This document shows positions 9,422 to 18,763 of a DNA stretch of 64,000 bases, piece after piece (positions within the stretch are counted from its first letter, which is position 1; every line of letters begins with the position of its first letter). The stretch spans positions 9,804 to 73,803 of the forward strand of contig URCR01000010.1 of the NCBI GenBank assembly GCA_900546325.1. Direction: 5' to 3'. Source of the DNA: an uncultured Lachnospiraceae bacterium (GTDB lineage Bacteria > Bacillota > Clostridia > Lachnospirales > Lachnospiraceae). A model generated the notes under the pieces. That model was not told the DNA's origin. It saw only the letters and a program-made list of their open reading frames with translations, and made no database searches. The translations under genes were made by a program, and so were the position numbers.

Positions 9422-10922
9422 GGCTTTCTCCTCCATCTATTTGTATTTGTAAAATTCTTTTTGTATGTTCGTCTGGTCTCCCGCAAAGGCTCAGGCGATG
9501 TCCGACTATCCATAATATATGGCTTCCATCTGCAATCAGCAGTATCTCTCCCCGCTCGCCGGCAGGAATCTTCTCATTGATCAGATAGGATTTCAGCTTC
9601 TGCTTCCTTCCCGCACGGTCAATGACAATGTAATCACCCGGTCTTCTTGTTCTCACACACAAATCATTTTTAATTATATCATAATCAAAACAGTTCGTGT
9701 GACTTTTTTGCATATTTCCGGGGTTCTCTGCGAAATCCACCATTCTGCATGTGACCGCCGCGTTCCTCCCCTGTGAAGTCCGGTAATAGACAGTCCCGGG
9801 AATCCGGCATTTCACTTCTTGCCGAAGTTCATCCTCCCGGAGCAGACTCCCGTTTTCCTTGTTTTCTTTCACTTCCCTTTTCTTCTCTTCGTCTGCATTC
9901 ACTTTCTCAAGCATCACACCCTCATATCCCCGCACTGCCCGCATGTTGTATGGAAGCATAATCTGCCTTCCGCACTGCTTTTTAAAGAGCGAGGCAACGT
10001 CTGCAACATGGACCGCAGACAGATCTTTTGCCTGCCCCGCCACCTCTTCCAGACAGGAAAGCACCGTCATCTCCCTGAGAATCTCTTCTCCGCCCTGAAA
10101 TGGTTCTGTGCGGATCAGAAGCTTTCCATCCTTCCGGCTGACACAGCTTTCTTTGAATGCTTCCACCCGCCCCGTCAGAAATTCCTGCACTTTCCGGAGC
10201 TGCTCTGCCGCCTCACTTAAATGCGCTGCTGCACGCGGATTGATCTGTGTTTCCATATAAGGAATGACCCGGTTGCGGATTTTATTGCGTGTATAGTCTT
10301 CTGTCAGATTCGTCTGGTCTGTCTGATACGAAATTCCATTTTGTTCCAGAAATTCTTCGATCTCTCTGCGCTCCAGACAGAGAAGCGGACGCACATAATT
10401 GCCCCTGACCGGCTTGATTCCTGTCATTCCATTTAGTCCTGTTCCTCTTGCAAGGTTCATCAACAGTGTCTCCGCATTATCATTCTTATGATGTGCCAGC
10501 GCAATCTTTGCCGCTCCGTATCTCTCTGCCGCTTTTGCAAATGCTTCTCTTCTGATATTTCTGCCGGCTTCCTCCATAGATTGTTTCCGCTTTTTTGCAA
10601 TTAATTCCAGGTTGCAGTGTACAATTTCCAACGGAATATCCGCCGCCTCACAGAGACTTTGGACAAATCTCTCATCCGCCGCCGCATCCTCACCGCGAAT
10701 CCCGTGGTTGACATGCACTGCCGCCAGCTTCACGCCCAGTTCTTTCTGCAGACTGCGCAAAATGAAAAAAAGGCATACCGAATCTGCCCCTCCTGATATG
10801 CCTGTGATCACTGTTTCTCCCCGCTCAAACATCCGATGCTCCTGTATGTATGCACGTACCCGCGCGATGATACTATTTTTTTTATATTGATTTTCTGTTC
10901 TCTTTTGCTCTTTCTCAGCCAT
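9405..10922 (-). CDS. tilS: tRNA(Ile)-lysidine synthase
   Basis: Modifies C34 of the CAU-anticodon isoleucine tRNA to lysidine using ATP and lysine, so that it reads AUA. The N-terminal PP-loop motif SGGADS is present in GISGGADSVCLFF, followed by VHVNHGIRGEDA and ALAHHKNDNAETLLMNL, both typical of TilS. The C-terminal part (VRTRRPGDYI) is the substrate-binding domain. At 505 residues it is a normal long-type TilS. The gene overlaps hpt by 17 bp. Confidence 0.96.
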   Translation of the reverse strand: MAEKEQKRTENQYKKNSIIARVRAYIQEHRMFERGETVITGISGGADSVCLFFILRSLQKELGVKLAAVHVNHGIRGEDAAADERFVQSLCEAADIPLEIVHCNLELIAKKRKQSMEEAGRNIRREAFAKAAERYGAAKIALAHHKNDNAETLLMNLARGTGLNGMTGIKPVRGNYVRPLLCLERREIEEFLEQNGISYQTDQTNLTEDYTRNKIRNRVIPYMETQINPRAAAHLSEAAEQLRKVQEFLTGRVEAFKESCVSRKDGKLLIRTEPFQGGEEILREMTVLSCLEEVAGQAKDLSAVHVADVASLFKKQCGRQIMLPYNMRAVRGYEGVMLEKVNADEEKKREVKENKENGSLLREDELRQEVKCRIPGTVYYRTSQGRNAAVTCRMVDFAENPGNMQKSHTNCFDYDIIKNDLCVRTRRPGDYIVIDRAGRKQKLKSYLINEKIPAGERGEILLIADGSHILWIVGHRLSLCGRPDEHTKRILQIQIDGGESHGRDN

Positions 10923-11014
10923 ATCTGCTTTCCTTTTCCCTTTTCTTTTGCCTTACTCCCAGCACATTTCCTCTCTATCATACTATGATTATCCGAAAGA
11001 ATCCAGTCAGACTT

Positions 11015-12421
11015 CTATCCTTTCCACACCCCCGCCACGAGGACGGTCATGTCATCTTTCGGCGTCTCCCCGGTGAATGCAAGTACCTGATCTAAAATGT
11101 ACTGTGCCATCTCTTTTGGATTGACAAGCTTCATTCCTCCTACAATTGTTTCCATCAGCATCTCCTGCTCCACAACCGGGAGGGCATCCAGCACCCCGTC
11201 TGTCATCATCACGACAAACTCCCCGCTCCGCAGCGTCCGTTTTATCATGTCAATCTCCAGATTATGCAGGACGCCGATCGGAAGGCTTGTCGAAGATAAC
11301 CGTTCCACCCGGTCCCGGTATTTAATAAACGTGGTCGATGCCCCCACCTTCAAAAATTCGCATTCCCCTGTATACAAATCGAAAATACTCATATCCACTG
11401 TAGAAAAATGGATTTCCTCTCGCCCCATCACAAGCGCCGTGTTGATCATCTGTATCGCCAGTTCCCCGGGAAAACCGGATGTCAGAAGATCTTCCAGAAG
11501 TTCTACGACCATCGCGCTCTCCCGAAATGCCTTCCTGCCCGAGCCCATCCCGTCTGAGAGAGCAGACGCAGCTCTTCCGCCCGGCATCGCCACTTCCAGA
11601 AAGCTGTCACCGGATATCGTATCTCTCCCTTTCCCTATTTTTGCCACCCCCTGCAGGATGTGAAACTGACACGGTTCCATACAGACATAAGGTTCATACT
11701 CTTTCCCCAGCATCGTGCGGCTCTGTTCTTCAAATACAAATTTCCTTCCATATGTTTTGGAAATCGTTTGAAGCATCTCCTTTGTCTCCACGCCCACATC
11801 CTGCACCGCCTTTGCATTCAAGTGAATTTCATGCTTCCCCCGCTCCGTGCGAAGAAAAGTCATGTCTAACACTTTTACCCCGATTTTCTGCAGCCGTTTT
11901 CGGATTTTTTTCTCCATCCGCACATCGATCAGAATACTGTCTTCAAATTCCTTTGCCGTACTCTTGATCATCTGTGCGAACAGATCCAGCTGTACCGCAC
12001 ACCCCTCCCGGTTTTTTACGAGCCGGTTTGACCAGAGCATATTTTGTTTTGCCTCATGAAAAACATCTATGAGTGCGCTCTGAAACTTTGGCGCCATCAC
12101 ACATTTTTTCTGTAATTTCCGCTTTGTCTCAAGATTCAGTTCTTTCCCATACTCCTCGATGGCGTGAAGAATTTCATATCCCAGCTGGTAGGTATGTACA
12201 TAATCTTCCCCCCAGCACCGCTCCATGTGGTCACATTTTGTACAGACACTCTCTTCCACCTGAAAGAACATCTCCTGCAGTTCATCCTTTGTAAATACCT
12301 GCTTCTGCCGCTCCAGTTTCAGAAATACCTTCGATAGATGTTCCAGTGAATCCGCAAGTTTTCCGATCTGTACTGCATAAGGCCCCGCAACACCGGCCTG
12401 TCCCATCCCAACCTTCTCCAT
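11015..12421 (-). CDS. spoIIE: Stage II sporulation protein E phosphatase, without membrane domain
   Basis: PP2C-type phosphatase that dephosphorylates the anti-anti-sigma factor SpoIIAA and so activates sigma-F in the forespore. The C-terminal half has the family residues GDSFLE, SDGMGSGRKA, MMTDGVLDA and DDMTVLV. The middle part contains a conserved Cys region (SVCTKCDHMERCW). The protein is only 468 residues and shows no membrane spans, whereas B. subtilis SpoIIE has about 827 residues with a ten-span N-terminal domain. No lost exon-like frame exists upstream; a terminator and divIC occupy that DNA. Position between divIC and tilS supports the identity. Confidence 0.9.
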   Translation of the reverse strand: MEKVGMGQAGVAGPYAVQIGKLADSLEHLSKVFLKLERQKQVFTKDELQEMFFQVEESVCTKCDHMERCWGEDYVHTYQLGYEILHAIEEYGKELNLETKRKLQKKCVMAPKFQSALIDVFHEAKQNMLWSNRLVKNREGCAVQLDLFAQMIKSTAKEFEDSILIDVRMEKKIRKRLQKIGVKVLDMTFLRTERGKHEIHLNAKAVQDVGVETKEMLQTISKTYGRKFVFEEQSRTMLGKEYEPYVCMEPCQFHILQGVAKIGKGRDTISGDSFLEVAMPGGRAASALSDGMGSGRKAFRESAMVVELLEDLLTSGFPGELAIQMINTALVMGREEIHFSTVDMSIFDLYTGECEFLKVGASTTFIKYRDRVERLSSTSLPIGVLHNLEIDMIKRTLRSGEFVVMMTDGVLDALPVVEQEMLMETIVGGMKLVNPKEMAQYILDQVLAFTGETPKDDMTVLVAGVWKG

Positions 12422-12460
12422 TTTTATTCTCCCCCTGTTCGTCCTTTATTTCCCACGGAA

Positions 12461-12498
12461 TAAAAAAACTTTAGGAAATACGGTCATCTCCTAAAGTT
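12461..12498 (-). terminator. Intrinsic terminator after divIC
   Basis: Minus-strand inverted repeat AACTTTAGGA/TCCTAAAGTT (12498-12489 and 12476-12467) with a 12-nt loop, followed by a T-run. It separates the rqcP-yabP-yabQ-divIC unit from spoIIE, so spoIIE probably has its own control. Confidence 0.8.
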
Positions 12499-12514
12499 AT
12501 CATTCGTAATCTTA

Positions 12515-12841
12515 TTATTTTGTTGGTTTTAATACAATCTCATCTTCATATACAAGTCCAAATTTTTCCTTTGCCACATCTTCTACATAAGCGTCCGTGC
12601 CAACGTAATCTTTGTACTTCTCAATCTCTTTTGTCCTGTCCTTCTCTTCTTTGATCTGATCCTCGAGCTCTGCCTGCTGCTTTTTGTATGCTTCATTCTT
12701 CGCCCGTAATGAGACTCCTCCGACAGATACAAGTACGATCAGCAACATAATCACGGAACTGATCAGCACCATACTTCTCCTGTGCGCCCGCATTCTCTGC
12801 CGCTGCTGTCTTGTACGACTTTTTTCTTTGATATGTTTCAT
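12515..12841 (-). CDS. divIC: Septum formation initiator, DivIC/FtsB family
   Basis: Bitopic cell-division protein of the FtsL-DivIC-DivIB complex. The protein of 108 residues has a basic N-terminus, one membrane span (MVLISSVIMLLIVLVSVGG) and an extracytoplasmic coiled coil rich in Lys and Glu. The typical C-terminal motif (YVEDVAKEKFGLVYEDE) is present. It lies 52 bp after yabQ as in other endospore formers. Confidence 0.93.
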   Translation of the reverse strand: MKHIKEKSRTRQQRQRMRAHRRSMVLISSVIMLLIVLVSVGGVSLRAKNEAYKKQQAELEDQIKEEKDRTKEIEKYKDYVGTDAYVEDVAKEKFGLVYEDEIVLKPTK

Positions 12842-12893
12842 TACTGTTACCCACCTTTGTATGTGTGTATTTCCAGACTACTATAAAGCCATT

Positions 12894-13223
12894 CTAATGG
12901 GTTTCCCCCTTTTTTTCAATACTTTTCTTGATTTTTTTGTATATTTTCCCAATCTGCGAGAACACGAAAGCAAACAAAACAACCCCCGCAAATGTCCCTG
13001 TCACGAAGAACCACCGGATACTTCCATCACTCGTAAGATAAATCTGCACGGACAGATACAGGCTGATTCCGATCCAGTAAAACAGATCTTCCAGCGTCAC
13101 TGCCGTCAGATTGTGCGGCAGGATTCTTCTGAAGATACGGATGATGTCGTAAATCCCCATGACGACAAATCCTGACAAAACTGCCTGAATAAAAATATTT
13201 ACTTCCTCCCCGATTCCAGACAT
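12894..13223 (-). CDS. yabQ: Spore cortex biosynthesis protein YabQ
   Basis: Small membrane protein (109 residues) needed for spore cortex formation in B. subtilis. About three hydrophobic segments are visible (IFIQAVLSGFVVMGIYDI, LFYWIGISLYLSVQIYL, WFFVTGTFAGVVLFAFVF), ending in a Lys-rich tail. The YabQ hallmark is the IYDIIRIFRR segment. It starts 8 bp after the yabP stop, which indicates an operon. Confidence 0.92.
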   Translation of the reverse strand: MSGIGEEVNIFIQAVLSGFVVMGIYDIIRIFRRILPHNLTAVTLEDLFYWIGISLYLSVQIYLTSDGSIRWFFVTGTFAGVVLFAFVFSQIGKIYKKIKKSIEKKGETH

Positions 13224-13231
13224 AGCCGCAC

Positions 13232-13528
13232 CTATTTAAACAGTTTGGAAAAGAAGTTTTCTCCCTGCTTTGCGGCACTCTGGCTGATATCCGAGTAGGC
13301 GATACTGTCAATATGACCTGCCAGATCTACCTCCCCCTTTTCCACACTCAGCCGGTTCACATGGAGATCTTTCCCCTTCACCATAAGCATCCCTTGTTCT
13401 GTCTCAAGCAGTATCTCATTTAAATCAAAGGAAAGCACATCCAGCACACCTGTCACCGCACTTGTCTTCCGGTTATTGATAACTAATTTATGAGGCTTTT
13501 GTACCTGTCTTTCTTCCACTATACCCAC
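13232..13528 (-). CDS. yabP: Sporulation protein YabP
   Basis: YabP/YqfC-family protein (98 residues), made in the mother cell during spore formation. It carries the family pattern SAVTGVLDVLSFDLNEILLETEQG followed here by KGKDLHVNRLSVEKGEVDL, and is rich in beta-strand-like alternation. It has no signal peptide or membrane span. It sits between rqcP and yabQ, as in B. subtilis. Confidence 0.92.
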   Translation of the reverse strand: MGIVEERQVQKPHKLVINNRKTSAVTGVLDVLSFDLNEILLETEQGMLMVKGKDLHVNRLSVEKGEVDLAGHIDSIAYSDISQSAAKQGENFFSKLFK

Positions 13529-13600
13529 AACCTTTCTATCTATGATCAGTACGTCTTCTTTCTCTCAATTATATGAAAGGTTGTTCGCATTTATGATGAT

Positions 13601-13840
13601 TTACAGATACTTAAATAAATCTTTCGCCTCTTCTTTCTTGGTCGTATCCTGAATTGCAAGCACCTCGACCTTCACTGTCTTTGTCCCGAACTGGATTTCA
13701 ATGACATCCCCCGGCTTTACTTTTACAGAAGCTTTTGCCACAGTTCCATTTACAAGGACACGTCCCGCGTCACATGCCTCATTGGCAACTGTTCTTCTCT
13801 TGATCAATCTGGAAACCTTTAAAAATTTGTCTAATCTCAT
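13601..13840 (-). CDS. rqcP: S4-domain ribosome quality control protein RqcP (YabO/HslR family)
   Basis: RNA-binding factor that acts with RqcH on obstructed 50S subunits during C-terminal alanine tailing. It is 79 residues, almost entirely an S4 domain: MRLDKFLKVSRLIKRRTVAN, then CDAGRVLVNG and PGDVIEIQFG. The gene heads the yabP-yabQ-divIC unit, matching its position as yabO in B. subtilis. Confidence 0.93.
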   Translation of the reverse strand: MRLDKFLKVSRLIKRRTVANEACDAGRVLVNGTVAKASVKVKPGDVIEIQFGTKTVKVEVLAIQDTTKKEEAKDLFKYL

Positions 13841-13929
13841 CTTCTTTTCCTCCTATAAAAAGATTGCGGATTGCCTCGCCCAGTATATTTTGGCTGCATA
13901 GAATTCCGAAGAAATTTCCATATGTAATA

Positions 13930-13960
13930 AAGAACTGCCGCAGATCCCGCAGCAGTTCTT
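13930..13960 (-). terminator. Terminator-like hairpin after the HU gene
   Basis: Minus-strand stem AAGAACTGC/GCAGTTCTT with a 13-nt GC-rich loop, followed by a short U-rich stretch (TTCTTTATT). It begins 35 bp beyond the HU stop codon and fits a terminator that limits read-through into rqcP. Confidence 0.65.
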
Positions 13961-13994
13961 CTCTTCTATTGCTTATTTGATTGTCTATCTGAAC

Positions 13995-14270
13995 TTATGC
14001 ATTTACAGCATCTTTTAATGCTTTACCGGCTTTGAATTTCGGAGCTTTGCATGCAGCGATCATCATTGTTTCTTTTGTATGAGGGTTTCTTCCTTCTCTT
14101 GCTGCTCTTTCTGTCACTTCAAAAGTACCGAATCCTACTAACTGTACTTTCTCACCTTTTTTCAGTTCTTCTGTTACAACGTCTACAAAAGCTTTTAATA
14201 CTTTCTCAGAGTCTTTCTTAGATACTTCTGCTGCTTCAGCAACTGCTGCGATTAATTCTGTTTTGTTCAT
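13995..14270 (-). CDS. hup: HU-family DNA-binding protein
   Basis: Histone-like protein that bends and compacts DNA. The 91-residue protein starts MNKTELIAAVAEAAEVSKKD and contains the family signature GFGTFEVTERAAREGRNP with the DNA-inserting arm (NPHTKETM). The C-terminus ends in FKAGKALKDAVNA. The gene has its own strong promoter and leader, in line with high expression. Confidence 0.98.
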   Translation of the reverse strand: MNKTELIAAVAEAAEVSKKDSEKVLKAFVDVVTEELKKGEKVQLVGFGTFEVTERAAREGRNPHTKETMMIAACKAPKFKAGKALKDAVNA

Positions 14271-14386
14271 GAATATGTTCCTCCTCTAATTTAGCTATAG
14301 AATATATGAAATATATAGATTCTATCCTTGTTGAAGGGCCGTTACCTCTCCATTTACGGGCTTTCTGCCCTTATTGTACTGTTATA

Positions 14387-14415
14387 GTTATAACTGTTTC
14401 CCTATTGTTTGTCAA
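14387..14415 (-). promoter_or_regulatory. hup: Strong promoter of the HU gene
   Basis: Consensus TTGACA (14415-14410) and TATAAC (14392-14387) on the minus strand with a 17-bp spacer. The resulting leader of about 110 nt contains a hairpin region (AAGGGC and GCCCTT at roughly 14333-14374) and ends in GAGGAGG before the HU start. Confidence 0.85.
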
Positions 14416-14503
14416 GGAATTTTTCGTGTTTTTGGCGTCCCGGGACATGTTTCAGACACCCGTCGGTTCTTTTCCCGCAATACTTGTTGATAATTAGCCT
14501 TCG

Positions 14504-16237
14504 CTATAACATTTTTTCAATCATTTCCAGCACAGATGCTCCCATTTTTGCAGAAATCTCGTCCGCATTTTCCAGTGAATTTCCCTTGATTCCATAGTAG
14601 AACTTCACTTTCGGCTCTGTACCGGAAGGACGTACACATACCCACGCATCATTTTCTAATTCATAGTAGAGTACGTTGGAAGCAGGAAGTCCTGTATCAC
14701 TTGTCTCTCCTGTCCCCAGGTCTTTGATCGTGCCTGCCTTGTAATCCCTTGCTCTTTGCACCTTATATCCTCCGATCTCTGCCGGCGGCTCCTTGCGCAG
14801 TGTCTCAAGGATATTCTGGATCTTCTCCAGTCCCTCGATTCCTTTCAGCGTGATGGACTGGATATCGTCTTTGTAATAACCGTATTTCTCATACATGTCG
14901 ATCATGGCATCCCAGAGTGTCTTTCCGAGTGTCTTGTAGTATGCTGCCGCCTCGCACAGTGCCATTGTGGCAACGACTGCATCTTTATCTCTCGCATAAG
15001 TACCGATCAGGCATCCATAACTTTCTTCAAATCCAAAGAGATACGTTCCTTTTCCTGTCTTTTCAAATTCGAGGATCTGCTGTCCGATGAACTTAAATCC
15101 GGTCAGCACATCGATCAGCTTCACACCATAGCTCTCTGCAATCGCCTTTGCCATGTTGGATGTCACGATGGATTTGATCAGGCAGCCGTCCTCCGGGAGA
15201 CCTTTGACTGCTTCTCTCTGGCTGATCTCATAGTCTGCGAGAAGGCATCCGGACATATTTCCGGTCAGTACTTTGTACTCTCCTGACTTTGTGTCCTTTA
15301 CATAGACACCCAGACGATCCGCATCCGGGTCCGTCGCAAGGACAAGATCTGCATCTACCTCTTCTGCAAGCTTTAATCCAAGTTCAAATGCTTCTCTCGC
15401 TTCCGGATTCGGATAAGATACCGTCGGGAACTCTCCGTCCGGCAGTTCCTGTTCTTTGACCACATAGACATTCTCAAATCCAAGTTCTTTTAAAATGCGT
15501 CTCACCGGAATATTCCCTGTTCCGTGAAGCGGACTGTATACGATCTTTAGTTCTTTGTTCATCTGATCGATCGCATCCTGGTGAAGGACCTGCTTCTTTA
15601 ATTCTTCCATGTAAGCATCATCGACTGCCGCTCCGATTACCTCATAAAGTCCGGCTTCCTTTGCCTCCTCAAGATTCATCGTCTTCACTGCAGCATAATC
15701 TGTCACTGCCTCGACTTCTGCCATGATTCCGGTATCATGCGGCGGTGTGATCTGCGCACCGTCTTCCCAGTATACCTTATATCCGTTATATTCCGGTGGA
15801 TTGTGGCTTGCGGTAATGTTGATTCCGGCGATACAGTTCAATTTTCTCACTGCAAAAGAAAGCTCCGGTGTCGGGCGGAGTGACTCAAATACATACGCCT
15901 TGATCCCGTTTGCCGCAAGACAGCGTGCCGACTCGTCCGCAAATTCCGGTGACATCCGTCTGGAATCGTATGCGATCGCAACTCCTCTGTCTCCTGCTCC
16001 GTTCTTCAAAATATAATTTGCCAGTCCCTGTGTTGCCTTTCTGACTGTATAAATATTCATCCGGTTCGTACCTGCCCCGATCACTCCGCGAAGTCCTGCA
16101 GTTCCAAATTCCAGATCTTTATAAAAGCGTTCTTTGATCTCATTATCGTTCTCTTTGATCGCTGTGAGTTCGGCTTTTGTGTCTGCATCAAAATAATCGT
16201 TCTCCAGCCATTCTCTGTATCTTTCCTGATAATCCAT
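14504..16237 (-). CDS. pgcA: Phosphoglucomutase/phosphomannomutase, PgcA type
   Basis: Interconverts glucose 1-phosphate and glucose 6-phosphate, linking glycolysis to glycogen and cell-wall sugar synthesis. The catalytic phosphoserine motif is GINITASHNPPEYNG; the metal-binding loop is ATDPDADRLG; the substrate loop is FGFEESYG; the phosphate-binding C-terminal site is RPSGTEPKVKFY. The ATG at 16237 follows TAGGAGG, so the upstream in-frame codons are not used. Length of 577 residues fits the family. GlgC encoded at 24.3-25.5 kb would use its product. Confidence 0.95.
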   Translation of the reverse strand: MDYQERYREWLENDYFDADTKAELTAIKENDNEIKERFYKDLEFGTAGLRGVIGAGTNRMNIYTVRKATQGLANYILKNGAGDRGVAIAYDSRRMSPEFADESARCLAANGIKAYVFESLRPTPELSFAVRKLNCIAGINITASHNPPEYNGYKVYWEDGAQITPPHDTGIMAEVEAVTDYAAVKTMNLEEAKEAGLYEVIGAAVDDAYMEELKKQVLHQDAIDQMNKELKIVYSPLHGTGNIPVRRILKELGFENVYVVKEQELPDGEFPTVSYPNPEAREAFELGLKLAEEVDADLVLATDPDADRLGVYVKDTKSGEYKVLTGNMSGCLLADYEISQREAVKGLPEDGCLIKSIVTSNMAKAIAESYGVKLIDVLTGFKFIGQQILEFEKTGKGTYLFGFEESYGCLIGTYARDKDAVVATMALCEAAAYYKTLGKTLWDAMIDMYEKYGYYKDDIQSITLKGIEGLEKIQNILETLRKEPPAEIGGYKVQRARDYKAGTIKDLGTGETSDTGLPASNVLYYELENDAWVCVRPSGTEPKVKFYYGIKGNSLENADEISAKMGASVLEMIEKML

Positions 16238-16283
16238 TCTGGTACCTCCTAATCTCACTTTTTATCTATTATACAACACGTTA

Positions 16284-17279
16284 CTATAAATGAAAAGAAA
16301 ATAAATCTTTCAAAAACTGATTCTTCTTTTCTGTCTGTTCAATGGATATCTGTAATTTTTCCACACTTTTCTCCGGTATCCATGCCTTGTTTGAGTGGTA
16401 GTAACTATTTGCGACTTTCCAGAACTTCTCCGGATAAGCAAGCCGTACTGCAAGATAATCCTGCTCTTCCCTGCTGATCGTCTTCTCCTTGCCATACGCC
16501 TCCAGAAGCATATTTCCGATGCGCTCATTCCATTGACATTTCTCCATGACTTTTCTCAGAAAATAATAGAAGTCTGCCATCTGTATCTCCTCCCGGAAAT
16601 GCTCAAAATTCGTCGTCGCCACTCCCCGGTATGTCATCAGCACATTGTGGTAGTTATAATCCCCGTGGATCAATGTACGTTCTCTCTTACTTTTCTGTCT
16701 AAGCATCTCATAGCTGTCTGTCTCCAGCTTTCTGACAACTTCTTCGCCGAGTGCATGCTGATGTTCGAACTCCTTTAAGTACAGCAGCTCAAATTCGCCT
16801 TTTCCTACTTTTTTTCGAATAAATGCACGGACCTTCCTCAGTTCCCTGTTATGTCTCTGATACTCCTCTTTCAGGTCATGCTCTCTTGCGGCAGTTCCCT
16901 CTTCCAAAATATCCTCACCGCACATCAGCTTGTGAAGGTGTGCTAAGTTTGCCGCAGCGCTGCAGAGTTCCTCCTCATTTCTCACATCACACTCTCTTCC
17001 CCCATACCAGCGTTTCAATATGTATTTCGTCTGGTCCGGAGCGCTTGTCACATATTCGCCCTCCTTGTTCGGAACAATCGCATCTACCAGTCCATACCCC
17101 TTTCCCTCGAGCTCATGACACAGTTTATATAAAAGAGGCACTCGCTTCTCTGAAAAAGTAAGTTCTTTCAATAAAAGCATGCCCCTGTCTGTATCGCATA
17201 AAACGGCACCTCTTGTCTTCCGGGTGCCTTTTACTTCTATATGATACTGTTCCAATACATCTGTTTCAAAATCCTTCAT
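16284..17279 (-). CDS. CotS-family spore coat protein, kinase-like fold
   Basis: A 331-residue protein resembling CotS/CotI and aminoglycoside-phosphotransferase-like kinases, which act on or within the spore coat. The ATP-lobe Lys (ILKRWYGG) and the catalytic-loop HGDYNYHNVL are visible. The position of the usual metal-binding Asp (DF motif) reads ATTNFEHF, so the key Asp is replaced by Asn. That may mean a pseudokinase or an altered mechanism. The characteristic DFYYFLRKVMEK segment of CotS proteins follows. It is the gene next after cca and precedes pgcA by 46 bp. Confidence 0.82.
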   Translation of the reverse strand: MKDFETDVLEQYHIEVKGTRKTRGAVLCDTDRGMLLLKELTFSEKRVPLLYKLCHELEGKGYGLVDAIVPNKEGEYVTSAPDQTKYILKRWYGGRECDVRNEEELCSAAANLAHLHKLMCGEDILEEGTAAREHDLKEEYQRHNRELRKVRAFIRKKVGKGEFELLYLKEFEHQHALGEEVVRKLETDSYEMLRQKSKRERTLIHGDYNYHNVLMTYRGVATTNFEHFREEIQMADFYYFLRKVMEKCQWNERIGNMLLEAYGKEKTISREEQDYLAVRLAYPEKFWKVANSYYHSNKAWIPEKSVEKLQISIEQTEKKNQFLKDLFSFHL

Positions 17280-17405
17280 AACTGCCCCCTATAATCATTT
17301 TTCCCGCTGCTGCTTTCACAGTAACTTTGATTTTCTCTCTAGCCTATGATTTTTCGGACAGAAGTATGATTCTTTTTCTAAAATTTATGAAACAAGTTTT
17401 GCACA

Positions 17406-18740
17406 TCAAATATCGAACCGGTTCTGCACAAACCGGAGAAGATGCTCTTTGTTATTAAATTCCGGGTACTCCAGCACGATCCGCAAAAGTTCGTTTAATA
17501 CTTCCCCGATCTGCTTTCCCGGCTTCATTCCGATTCCGATCAGGTCCGTTCCGGTCACTGCAAGTTGTTTTAAGCTGACACACTCATTGTCTGCTATGAT
17601 TTCCTCATAGCATTTCCGAAGGCCGCTTAAATTTTCCAGTTCTTCTTCCCGCCGGTACATGCTGTGTGCCAGAATATCTGCCCTTTTTACGAGAAGATAC
17701 ATCGGAAACAGTTCTGCGCTGATCTTGCTCATTGCCTTTCTGACATTCTTTTTCTCTGCCGGCATCCGGTAATCATGCCAGCGGACAAGCTTTGTCACCT
17801 TATGGATCGTGTCATTGTCAAACTTTAACCGCCGAAGGATCTCTTTCGCCTTCTGCTCTCCCCTGATATCATGTCCTTTGAAATGGGCTGTCCCGTCTTC
17901 GTCCACCGTCTTCATCTCCGGCTTTGCGACATCGTGAAGCAGCATCGTAAGACGCAGCACTTTATCCGGCGGTACATTGCAGACTGCCTGAACCGTATGC
18001 TCACCCACATCATACTGATGATATTTTGTCTCCTGACCGGTCCGCATCATCTCATCAAATTCCGGCAGAATCACTGCAGTGATCCCCAGCTGATATGCTT
18101 CCCGGATGAGTTCCGGTGAATCCGACACGAGAAGTTTGACTAACTCCGTCTGAATCCGCTCGGCGCTGATCTTCTCCAGTGTCGGGGCAAGTTCCTCCAT
18201 GGCCGCCTTCGTCTCTTCCTCCAGAGAAAATCCAAGCTGGGCGGCAAAACGCACTCCGCGCATAATGCGGAGCGCATCTTCCCCAAACCGTTCTTGGGCA
18301 TTTCCGACACAGCGGATGACCTTTCGTTTCAGGTCTTCCATTCCGCCGAAAATATCGACGATCCCTTCTGTGTCATTGTATGCCATCGCATTGATCGTAA
18401 AGTCCCTGCGGAGCAGATCTTCCCTTAAATTTCTTGTGAAGATCACTTCCGTCGGGTGTCTGCTGTCCTCGTATTTCCCGTCAATCCGGTATGTCGTCAC
18501 CTCAAATCCTTCTTTTCCGAGAAGGACGGTCACTGTGCCGTGCTGAATCCCGGTATCGACCGTTCTTGCAAACAGCCTCTTTGTCTCCTCCGGGGAAGCC
18601 GAAGTCGTGATATCCCAGTCTCCCGGCTCTCTTCCAAGCAGTGAATCTCTGACGCATCCGCCTACCGCGTACGCCTCATATCCATGTGCCTGCAATGTCT
18701 GTATGATTGTATTTACTTTTTCCGGCAGCTGTATCTTCAT
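17406..18740 (-). CDS. cca: CCA-adding tRNA nucleotidyltransferase
   Basis: Adds or repairs the 3'-CCA of tRNAs. The N-terminal polymerase-beta-like domain shows GGCVRDSLLG and GDWDITTSA with the two catalytic Asp residues, then RRDFTINAMAYN and RFGEDALRIMRGVRFA. The C-terminal part has an HD domain (LTMLLHDVAKP, HFKGHDIRG). Length of 444 residues fits bacterial enzymes with an HD domain. It lies after proS on the same strand with a palindrome between. Confidence 0.95.
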   Translation of the reverse strand: MKIQLPEKVNTIIQTLQAHGYEAYAVGGCVRDSLLGREPGDWDITTSASPEETKRLFARTVDTGIQHGTVTVLLGKEGFEVTTYRIDGKYEDSRHPTEVIFTRNLREDLLRRDFTINAMAYNDTEGIVDIFGGMEDLKRKVIRCVGNAQERFGEDALRIMRGVRFAAQLGFSLEEETKAAMEELAPTLEKISAERIQTELVKLLVSDSPELIREAYQLGITAVILPEFDEMMRTGQETKYHQYDVGEHTVQAVCNVPPDKVLRLTMLLHDVAKPEMKTVDEDGTAHFKGHDIRGEQKAKEILRRLKFDNDTIHKVTKLVRWHDYRMPAEKKNVRKAMSKISAELFPMYLLVKRADILAHSMYRREEELENLSGLRKCYEEIIADNECVSLKQLAVTGTDLIGIGMKPGKQIGEVLNELLRIVLEYPEFNNKEHLLRFVQNRFDI

Positions 18741-18763
18741 GATCTATCCTCCTGACTTCCGGT

